NCBI RefSeq assembly: GCF_965223285.1
Contig: NZ_OZ244997.1
Coordinates: 1,240,001 to 1,304,000, forward strand
Direction: 5' to 3'
Length of the DNA: 64,000 nucleotides
Source of the DNA: Leptofilum sp965223285
Lineage (GTDB): Bacteria; Chloroflexota; Anaerolineae; Promineifilales; Promineifilaceae
The notes beneath the pieces are model-generated. The model was given only the letters and a program-made list of their open reading frames with translations, did no database searches and was not told the DNA's origin. The first letter of the stretch is position 1. Every line of letters begins with the position of its first letter. A program made the position numbers and the translations under genes. Of this stretch, positions 59,001 to 64,000 are shown one piece after another.

Positions 59001-59599
59001 TAGACCACGTGCTGGCCTCTGGGCGTAACGTGAACGTGCTGGTGCTGGATACCGAAGTTTACTCTAACACCGGTGGACAGATGTCCAAAGCGACACCGCG
59101 CGGCGCAGTGGCCAAGTTTGCTGCTGCCGGCAAGCCAATGCCCAAGAAGGATTTGGGATTGCTGGCAATAAGCTACGGCAACATTTATGTGGCGCGGGTC
59201 GCATTTGGTGCCAAAGATGCCCAAACGGTGCGTGCCTTCCAGGAAGCGGAAGCGTACGATGGCCCCTCCCTGATTCTTGCTTACAGCCACTGTATTGCCC
59301 ATGGTTACGACATGAAGTATGGTCTGGAGCAACAGGCAGCGGCCGTTAACAGTGGACACTGGCCACTCTATCGGTTCAACCCGGATTTAGCCAGCAGTGA
59401 ACAAAATCCGTTTACGCTGGACAGCCGCCCACCAAAACAGTCGTTGGAAAGCTACATCTATCGTGAGGGCCGCTACCGCATTTTGCAGCAAAGCAACCCG
59501 CAGGCGGCCGAACGGCTTTTGGTATTGGCCAAGCAAGATGTGGCCGACCGTTGGGCAACATATAAACAGTTAGCTGGTATCAACGGCAAATCTGATTAA
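56009..59599 (+). CDS. nifJ: Pyruvate:ferredoxin (flavodoxin) oxidoreductase
   Basis: A 1196-residue single-chain enzyme oxidising pyruvate to acetyl-CoA and CO2 with reduction of ferredoxin or flavodoxin. The N-terminal domain begins MITIDGNEAAARVAHKINE and contains YPITPSSPMGEWAD. Two 4Fe-4S motifs, CIQCGKCAFVCPH (about 696) and CTGCTLCVEVCP (about 752), and a third cluster site from CAGCGETPYLGL. The TPP-binding region is GDGWAYDIGFGGLDH (about 986) with EVYSNTGGQMSKATPRGA. Oxygen-sensitive, so the organism has an anaerobic or microaerobic phase. Confidence 0.98.
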   Translation: MTKQMITIDGNEAAARVAHKINEVIAIYPITPSSPMGEWADQWSAEGKPNIWGSTPLVVEMQAEGGAAGAVHGALQAGALTTTFTASQGLLLMIPNMYKIAGELTSTVFHIAARSVAAQALSIFGDHSDVMAARNTGFALLSANSVQEVTDFALIASAATLEARVPFLHFFDGFRTSHEISKIEPLGDDVLRAMINDDLVRAHRARGLTPDSPVVRGTAQNPDVFFQARESVNPFYDACPNIVQAAMDKFANLTGRQYKLFEYIGAPDAERVIVLMGSGAETAESTAKFLADQGEKVGVVKIRLYRPFDIDAFVQVLPPTVKAIAGLDRTKEPGASGEPLYLDVMSAIVEAVAEGTAPFPTMPRIIGGRYGLSSKEFTPGMVKAVFDELAKPNPKNHFTVGINDDVTNTSLTWDKTFNIESDDVVRAVFYGLGSDGTVGANKNSIKIIGEDTPNHAQAYFVYDSKKAGSVTVSHLRFGKQPIHAPYLIESASFVGVHQFTFLERYDVVRLAAPGATFLLNSPYGPEDVWDKLPRSTQQAIIDKNLKFFVVDGYQVAKETKMGRRINTIMQTCFFALSGVLPTDEAIEAIKTAIKKTYGKRGEAVVNQNYAAVDAALAHLHEVMVPGTATSDFERPSIVPDYAPEFIQSVTARIIEGLGDELPVSALPIDGTYPTGTTKWEKRNIATEIPVWDPDICIQCGKCAFVCPHSVIRMKVFDKAHLENAPATFKSTDARYKEFKGQVFSLQVAPEDCTGCTLCVEVCPVKNKKQPKFKAINMAPQAPLREAERENWDFFLDLPKVDRTSIPLNQVKYNQLLDPLFEFSGACAGCGETPYLGLLSRLFGDRALIANATGCSSIYGGNLPTTPWSQDENGRGPAWSNSLFEDNAEFGMGMRVALDQRLEAATNTLRDMRDVLGTVLVDSILYADQMSDADIEAQRGRVEELKERIKNLLSGKESGVGNFQGRLANLLSMADILVKKSVWIVGGDGWAYDIGFGGLDHVLASGRNVNVLVLDTEVYSNTGGQMSKATPRGAVAKFAAAGKPMPKKDLGLLAISYGNIYVARVAFGAKDAQTVRAFQEAEAYDGPSLILAYSHCIAHGYDMKYGLEQQAAAVNSGHWPLYRFNPDLASSEQNPFTLDSRPPKQSLESYIYREGRYRILQQSNPQAAERLLVLAKQDVADRWATYKQLAGINGKSD

Positions 59600-59611
59600 G
59601 GGTAAACCCAC

Positions 59612-59659
59612 GGATTTTGCAGATGGACTGGCTTAAATCCAGAGCCATCTGCAAAATCC
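59612..59659 (+). repeat. Long hairpin between nifJ and the DHOD-like gene
   Basis: GGATTTTGCAGATGG (59612-59626) pairs exactly with 59645-59659, and CTGG/CCAG extends it inward. It lies after the nifJ stop and before the next ribosome binding site, and may be a processing site or attenuator that lowers expression of the second gene. Confidence 0.6.
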
Positions 59660-59685
59660 CAGGATGATCTTTGTAGGAGTTTGAA

Positions 59686-60714
59686 ATGAACTTGACAACA
59701 AATTATTTAGGTCTGGAACTGAAAAATCCGTTGGTGCCTTCTTCATCACCTTTGTCGCGTACGCTAGATGGGTTGCGTCAAATGGAAGATGCCGGTGCCA
59801 GTGCCATTGTTTTGTACTCTTTGTTTGAAGAGCAAATTTTGCAAGAAACCCACACGCTGAATGAGCATCTATTGCAAGGGACAGAAAGTTTTGCCGAGGC
59901 ACTAAACTACTTCCCGGAAGCACCAGAGTTTAAGCATGGGCCAGATGTGTACCTGAACCACATTCGCCGCGCCAAAGAGGCGTTGAATATTCCGATTATT
60001 GCCAGCTTGAATGGTGTGTCGGATGGATGGTGGATTCGGTATGCGCGGGATATTGAGCAGGCTGGCGCAGACGCGCTGGAGCTGAATATTTATTATCTGC
60101 CGACAAGCCTGGATGAGTCGAGTGCCGAGGTAGAAACACTTTACTTGGATGCGCTGGCGCATGTGAAGCAGGCCGTCTCGATTCCAGTGGCGATGAAGCT
60201 GAGTCCGTACTTTAGCGCAATGGGCAACATGGCCAAGCGGCTGGTGGAATCTGGGTCAGATGGGTTAGTGTTGTTTAATCGCTTTTATCAGCCAGACCTG
60301 GATTTGGAGAATCTGGCCGTGGTGCCAAATTTGGTGCTGAGCAACTCAACGGAGCTGCGTTTACCATTACGCTGGATTGCGATTTTATACGGCCGTATCC
60401 AAACCGATCTTGCTCTAACATCCGGTGTACACAATGTGACAGACGTGCTGAAAGGGCTGGCAGCCGGTGCTTCCGTGACGATGATTGCCTCCGAACTGCT
60501 GCGCAATGGCATTGGGCGGCTGCAAGTGTTGCAGGAAGGCATGGTGCAATGGCTGGAAGAGAACGAGTACGACTCGTTGGATCAGCTACGTGGTAGCTTG
60601 AGCCAGATTAACTGTGCGGAACCGGCCGCTTTTGAACGTGCCAACTATATGCGCGTTCTGAGCAGCTACGCCGATGATTACGGCCGTCGGACCATGCCCG
60701 TTTCATTTGATTAG
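59686..60714 (+). CDS. Dihydroorotate dehydrogenase-like protein
   Basis: A 342-residue FMN-barrel protein. It has LTTNYLGLELKNPLVPSSSP, VPVAMKLSP-like text (here IPVAMKLSPYFSAMGNMAKR), and LALTSGVHNVTDVLKGLAAGA. It differs from standard PyrD at many active-site positions, and such genes often sit beside PFOR genes, so it may use a ferredoxin- or flavin-linked reaction other than pyrimidine synthesis. AGGAG precedes the ATG. It follows nifJ by 86 bases. Confidence 0.87.
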   Translation: MNLTTNYLGLELKNPLVPSSSPLSRTLDGLRQMEDAGASAIVLYSLFEEQILQETHTLNEHLLQGTESFAEALNYFPEAPEFKHGPDVYLNHIRRAKEALNIPIIASLNGVSDGWWIRYARDIEQAGADALELNIYYLPTSLDESSAEVETLYLDALAHVKQAVSIPVAMKLSPYFSAMGNMAKRLVESGSDGLVLFNRFYQPDLDLENLAVVPNLVLSNSTELRLPLRWIAILYGRIQTDLALTSGVHNVTDVLKGLAAGASVTMIASELLRNGIGRLQVLQEGMVQWLEENEYDSLDQLRGSLSQINCAEPAAFERANYMRVLSSYADDYGRRTMPVSFD

Positions 60715-60732
60715 AGGCAAAAATTAGAAAAT

Positions 60733-60789
60733 CCACAAGGTAGAGCAACCGGGAAGATTATGACCCGGAGAACCGACTAGACCTTGTGG
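60733..60789 (-). terminator. Compound hairpin after the short peptide frame
   Basis: CCACAAGGT (60733-60741) pairs with ACCTTGTGG (60781-60789), with an inner CCGGG/CCCGG stem (60749-60753, 60764-60768). Read on the minus strand it is followed by ATTTTCTAATTTTT, so it can terminate minus-strand transcripts. Confidence 0.55.
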
Positions 60790-60827
60790 TTCACATCTGT
60801 TAGTAAGCAGCTAGTTAGTTGTTTCAT
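60777..60827 (-). CDS. Possible 16-residue peptide
   Basis: ATG 60827, preceded by a perfect AGGAGG (60836-60841) with 8-base spacing, opens a frame MKQLTSCLLTDVNHKV ending at TAG 60777. A compound hairpin and T-rich sequence follow. It could be a leader peptide, a small signalling or toxin-like peptide, or chance. Confidence 0.35.
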   Translation of the reverse strand: MKQLTSCLLTDVNHKV

Positions 60828-60845
60828 GTTTGTTACCTCCTGTTT

Positions 60846-60879
60846 GCTGCCACCTGAATGTTCGGGTGGCAGCTTTTTT
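60846..60879 (+). terminator. Terminator after the DHOD-like gene
   Basis: GCTGCCACC (60846-60854) and GGTGGCAGC (60865-60873) form a perfect stem with a 10-nt loop followed by six T. It ends plus-strand transcripts from the nifJ/DHOD-like genes. Confidence 0.88.
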
Positions 60880-60932
60880 GTTGTATTTGGATCAGGTGTT
60901 GAGATAATAAGCAGTCGAGGTGAATATATTCA

Positions 60933-62309
60933 ATGACGACGAAGCGATTATTACTTTCTATTGGCATTGTGCTGGTTTTAAGCGGGCTAGGGTATTGGGG
61001 CTATCTGCAATTTTTAGCACCGGGCACAGAGAATGCAGGAAATACGGCCGTTACTACGCCAGCTGATCAACCTCCTACCGCCATCACTGCGGAGGGACGA
61101 ATTGTTCCTCTGGCGCAGGCAAATCTAACTTTTCTTGGTAACGGAATTGTGACGGCCGTGGCCGTGCAGCCGGGGGACTTTGCAGAGAAGGGAGCGACTC
61201 TGCTAACGCTGGACACAGCCGAACAAGAGATTGATTTGCAGCAGGCTGAAGCGGCCATGGCACAGGTGCAAGCCAATGTTCAGCTAGCTGAAGTGGGGGT
61301 ATTGCTGGCAGAAACGGCCGTTACCGCTGCTGAAGTTGCCGTTTCCCAGGCTGAAGCCAATTACGCTCTGCTGGCTGCTCTACCCACCGAAGCGCAGCTT
61401 GCGCTAAATGAAGCATTGGTAGGTGCCGCAGAGGCCAATGTCGGTTTGGCCATTGGTAACCAGAGTGTGACGCTGGAAGGGAGCAGTGCGGCTCAGGTTC
61501 GGGCGGCTGAGGCGATGGTTGCTGCCGCCGAAGCTGCTTACATTGCCGTGCGCGATACATACGAGCCCATCGTGCAGGATGAAGACGCCTTGGCCGAGGA
61601 TCGGGAGCAGGCCCAGCTCCAGCTGAATGCCGCGCTGGCAAATTTGCAGTCGGCCCAGGCGGCTCTGGAAGAGGTGCAAGCGGGGGCCAGCAGTGCAGCC
61701 CAACTTGCCGTGACGGGGGGCGTGCAGGCGGCACAAAATGAACAGGCGGCAGCTGAGGCGGAGCTTGCTTTGCTGCAAGCGGGCATTCAAGAAGAGCGGC
61801 TGGCCATCGCGCAGGCAGAGGTTGAGGCGGCACAGCAGCAGTTAGCGGAGGCGAGGTTGCAGATTGATTTGGCGGAAACGGCCGTTACCCAAGTAGAAGC
61901 GGCCGTACAAGAAGCCCAAACCCAGGTGGATGCTGCCCAACTGGGGTTGGAAAACCGGACGTTAACTGCCCCGTTTAGTGGTACCGTTGCTGACGTGTTG
62001 GTGAATGTTGGCGAGACGGTGACGGTTGGCCAACCCGTTGCCATCGTCGCTGATTTGTCTGGCTGGCAGGTGGAAACAACGGACTTGATTGAGGCAGATG
62101 TGGTAGAGATTGCCCATGATGATGTTGCTCAAGTCCAGATTGATGCCTTTGCTGACCAGCCGTTGGCCGGGCGCGTAGTGGAAATTGCCGAACTTGCTGC
62201 CGAGGTGCGCGGTGACCAAACGTATGTAGTCACTTTGGCATTGCCAGAAAGCGATTTGTCTCTGCGTTGGGGCATGTCGGTATTCATTACCATCGAGCGG
62301 AACCAGTAG
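60933..62309 (+). CDS. HlyD-type membrane fusion protein, first copy
   Basis: A 458-residue exporter adaptor. N-terminal membrane segment (about 5-25), then a split biotinyl-lipoyl/beta-barrel unit (ITAEGRIVPLAQANLTFLGN; AVQPGDFAEKGATLLTLD) and a long alanine-rich coiled coil (about 100-330), followed by the returning lipoyl part (TLTAPFSGTVADVLVNVGE) and the barrel ending RWGMSVFITIER. Such proteins connect inner-membrane exporters to the outside. No exporter gene lies on the same strand nearby. Confidence 0.9.
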   Translation: MTTKRLLLSIGIVLVLSGLGYWGYLQFLAPGTENAGNTAVTTPADQPPTAITAEGRIVPLAQANLTFLGNGIVTAVAVQPGDFAEKGATLLTLDTAEQEIDLQQAEAAMAQVQANVQLAEVGVLLAETAVTAAEVAVSQAEANYALLAALPTEAQLALNEALVGAAEANVGLAIGNQSVTLEGSSAAQVRAAEAMVAAAEAAYIAVRDTYEPIVQDEDALAEDREQAQLQLNAALANLQSAQAALEEVQAGASSAAQLAVTGGVQAAQNEQAAAEAELALLQAGIQEERLAIAQAEVEAAQQQLAEARLQIDLAETAVTQVEAAVQEAQTQVDAAQLGLENRTLTAPFSGTVADVLVNVGETVTVGQPVAIVADLSGWQVETTDLIEADVVEIAHDDVAQVQIDAFADQPLAGRVVEIAELAAEVRGDQTYVVTLALPESDLSLRWGMSVFITIERNQ

Positions 62310-62319
62310 GGGGAGAAAG

Positions 62320-63711
62320 ATGAAGAATTTTAAGAAGGAACACAGAGTTACACAGAGAAATCTCCGTGTAGCTCTGTGTAACAAAATTTTGCTTGCAGGA
62401 ATGTGCATCTTTTTAATAGCGAACGCGGGTGCGGCCGTACAAGCCCAAACCGCTAATATTGTATCAGCCGAGGGACAAATCGTACCGCAGAAGCAACTGT
62501 CTTTAGCTTTCCAGATAGGGGGCATGGTAGAGACGATTTTTGTGGCCGAGGGGGAGGCTGTTCAGGTGGGCGATCCGCTGCTACAGCTGGACCCGGCGGC
62601 AGCAGAACTTGGTTTGCAGCAGGTAGAAGCGAGGTTGGTAACGGCCCAAAGCGGATTAACGGCGGCGATAAATGAGCAGACTTTGGCAGAAACGGCTGTT
62701 CAAACCGCTCAGGCTCGGTTAGACGTGGCACAAGCCAATCTGATGTTGGTTGAAGCTGGGCCGCAGCCAGAGCAAATCGCCGCTGCCGAAAGCCGCGTGG
62801 CGGCTGCCCAAGCAGCCATAACTCAGGCGGTTGGCAGTCGGGATGCCGCGCTAGACGTTGCCGATACCTCTGATATTTTGGCGGCAGAAGCGGCCGTTGC
62901 CTCTGCCCAGGCAGAGGTACAGCAGCTAGAGCAAGCGTATCAGGAGATTTTGGATAGCTGCTTCGACACGCCACAGGGGGAACTGTGTCCACTGTTTGGT
63001 CCGATTGAAGAGCAAACCAGGCAGCAGCTTGATGCGGCTCGATTAAATAAACAGGCGGCGCAAGCGGCGTTGGAAGCGTTGCAAAATGGAGCCACGCCCG
63101 CCCAGCGGCAAGCGGCCAATGCGCAGGTAGGTGTCGCGCAGGCGAATTTGGCCATTGTTCAGGCGCAGCTAGATTTGCTGCTGGCTGGAGCCACACCAGA
63201 GCAAGTTCGTCTAGCGGAGGTGGCGGTAGAACAGGCCCAGTTGGCTGTGCGGCAAGCAGAGGTGCGGATTGAACAGGCTGTCGCGGGGGTTGCTGTGGCG
63301 GAAACGGCCGTTTCGCTGGCAGAAGCTGCGGTAAACCGTGCCGAACTTGCTTTGGAACGAACTTTTTTGCGAGCAACGTTTGATGGCAGGGTGGTTTCAA
63401 TTGCTTTAAGCGAGGGCGAACCGGCGGCACCCGGTTTCCCAGCACTCACGTTGGCAAATTTTGATAGCTGGCAAATCGAAACCACAGATTTAACGGAGCT
63501 GGATGTGGTCCTCGTGGCTGAAAGCTCCTCCGTGACGGTGCGGGTGGATGCACTGCCGGATGAGGAGCTTGTAGGGGTGGTAACGGCCGTTGCCTTTGTC
63601 CCTAATCTGTCCCGCGGCGATGTGGTTTACACGGTGACAATTGATTTGTTGGAAACGGCCGCCCTTCCTCTGCGTTGGGGCATGACGGCCTTTGTGGATA
63701 TTGACACTTGA
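62320..63711 (+). CDS. HlyD-type membrane fusion protein, second copy
   Basis: A 463-residue paralogue starting 10 bases after the first copy. A hydrophobic segment at about 26-40 (LLAGMCIFLIANAGA), a lipoyl part (VSAEGQIVPQKQLSLAFQIGG; GEAVQVGDPLLQLDP), a long coiled coil, and the barrel ending LRWGMTAFVDIDT. It has a single pair of Cys in the coiled coil (SCFDTPQGELCPLFG). The first 20 residues come from a palindromic DNA repeat (TTACACAGAG, 62348-62357, with its complement 62372-62381), so the true start may be ATG 62401. Confidence 0.88.
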   Translation: MKNFKKEHRVTQRNLRVALCNKILLAGMCIFLIANAGAAVQAQTANIVSAEGQIVPQKQLSLAFQIGGMVETIFVAEGEAVQVGDPLLQLDPAAAELGLQQVEARLVTAQSGLTAAINEQTLAETAVQTAQARLDVAQANLMLVEAGPQPEQIAAAESRVAAAQAAITQAVGSRDAALDVADTSDILAAEAAVASAQAEVQQLEQAYQEILDSCFDTPQGELCPLFGPIEEQTRQQLDAARLNKQAAQAALEALQNGATPAQRQAANAQVGVAQANLAIVQAQLDLLLAGATPEQVRLAEVAVEQAQLAVRQAEVRIEQAVAGVAVAETAVSLAEAAVNRAELALERTFLRATFDGRVVSIALSEGEPAAPGFPALTLANFDSWQIETTDLTELDVVLVAESSSVTVRVDALPDEELVGVVTAVAFVPNLSRGDVVYTVTIDLLETAALPLRWGMTAFVDIDT

Positions 63712-63750
63712 GCAAATATGGCTAACGGTATTCTTCAATCTGTGCGCTGA

Positions 63751-63834
63751 CGCCACTTTTTTAATGACAATTCGCGTGAGCTTTGAATCAATGGGATTGT
63801 CGTCGATGAGCATAATCTTCTTCAATTTTTGCAT
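63751..63834 (-). pseudogene. Response regulator remnant
   Basis: ATG 63834, with AAGGA at the right spacing, is followed by KKIMLIDDNPIDSKLTRIVIKK, the start of a CheY-like receiver domain including the acidic pair. After about 28 residues the similarity stops and the frame runs antisense into the membrane fusion gene. The phospho-acceptor Asp and the rest are missing, so this is the 5' remnant of a deleted gene. Confidence 0.65.
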
Positions 63835-63863
63835 ATGTTGTCCTTGCCAAGCGATTTAATGAG

Positions 63864-64000
63864 TTAGCTTGTGAATTCGGCCAGTAGCGGGAAGTGGTCG
63901 GAAGCGAGATGGACGGCGGGGTGATCGTCTACGACGCGGCAGGCTTGCAATTTGGACAGCATATGTGCGTCTGCAAAAATATAGTCATAGCGGGTGGTGG
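63864..64000 (-). CDS. Endonuclease/exonuclease/phosphatase family protein, C-terminal end
   Basis: A minus-strand frame enters from the right edge and ends at TAA 63864. The last 42 residues read RYDYIFADAHMLSKLQACR and later HLASDHFPLLAEF, with the SDH motif that closes the active site of this phosphodiesterase family. Members hydrolyse phosphodiesters in nucleic acids, lipids or sugars; the rest of the gene is outside the window. Confidence 0.8.
   Translation of the reverse strand, partial: TTRYDYIFADAHMLSKLQACRVVDDHPAVHLASDHFPLLAEFTS

Noticed and set aside
60846..60879. GGGTGGCA resembling a T-box antiterminator
   Set aside because: The context is a plain terminator right arm, without the T-box specifier stem or downstream aminoacyl-tRNA gene.
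62453..63445. Minus-strand frame of 330 codons opposite the second membrane fusion gene
   Set aside because: The proline-rich translation is a by-product of Ala/Glu-rich coiled-coil codons on the other strand.
1..64000. CRISPR arrays, tRNA or rRNA genes, insertion sequences, prophage genes
   Set aside because: Read for on both strands by eye; no repeat-spacer pattern, tRNA cloverleaf motif, transposase or phage structural gene was recognised.

Overview
This 64 kb window is chromosomal DNA from a bacterium that is most probably a member of the Chloroflexota (Anaerolineae/Ardenticatenia-like). That placement is an inference. It rests on the mix of families: secreted proteins with DUF11, SdrD-B and NBR1-type Ig domains, a stand-alone SARP/NB-ARC/TPR regulator, a CBS-domain family II pyrophosphatase, an F420-type (Ddn-like) reductase, a Gram-positive-type LexA box before uvrA, and a C-rich-loop RNA candidate. 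No rRNA, tRNA, CRISPR array, insertion sequence or prophage was seen. The most pervasive signature is the palindromic octamer ACGGCCGT (often AACGGCCGTT), which occurs inside and between genes throughout, about 15 times in the first 10 kb by hand count.

Layout. 1-7.0 kb: a TPR-like gene cut by the left edge, an AI-2E-family permease, an SDR epimerase/threonine dehydrogenase-like enzyme, a cation diffusion facilitator, and a very large membrane-anchored GH3 protein. 7.2-10.6 kb: two S41 C-terminal processing proteases and smpB. 10.6-19.4 kb: an ABC-2 exporter operon, a PP2C phosphatase, a large multidomain lipoprotein, an M42 aminopeptidase and a secreted subtilase. 19.5-24.1 kb: a cyclic 2,3-diphosphoglycerate synthetase homologue with a structured leader, a histidine kinase remnant, a Ddn-like reductase and a five-gene minus-strand run (DUF433, P-loop protein, DinB, small protein, DUF3224). 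24.2-28.4 kb: uvrA, and divergently an autoregulation-like membrane protein/winged-helix pair with two operators. 28.5-34.4 kb: a cupin, an unusual kinase/hydrolase fusion, a minus-strand operon DinB-DUF4240-AlkC-dienelactone hydrolase preceded by a thioesterase remnant, and a metallophosphoesterase. 34.7-44.9 kb: the SARP regulator, an unknown HEVGH metalloprotease, DUF2834, a beta-propeller, and a pyrophosphatase-WYL regulator operon with a structured leader. 45-51.8 kb: a zinc ribbon protein, a candidate small RNA, kynureninase, an ABC exporter and a GT39-like transferase. 52.3-60.7 kb: pyruvate phosphate dikinase, pyruvate:ferredoxin oxidoreductase and a dihydroorotate dehydrogenase-like protein. 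60.9-64 kb: two adjacent membrane fusion proteins, a response regulator remnant and the end of an endonuclease/exonuclease/phosphatase gene.

How the genes work together. The PpdK/PFOR/DHOD-like block is central carbon and ferredoxin metabolism around pyruvate. UvrA, AlkC and possibly the DinB-fold proteins form a DNA-damage and alkylation theme. The S41 proteases, PP2C, lipoprotein and subtilase are envelope-facing. The least explained material is between genes: a duplicated ~110 bp structured repeat (44.9 and 55.6 kb), a candidate small RNA with a C-rich loop (45.45 kb), paired hairpins with complementary loops in the pyrophosphatase leader (43.1 kb), and two very short peptide ORFs with ideal ribosome binding sites (51.9 and 60.8 kb).
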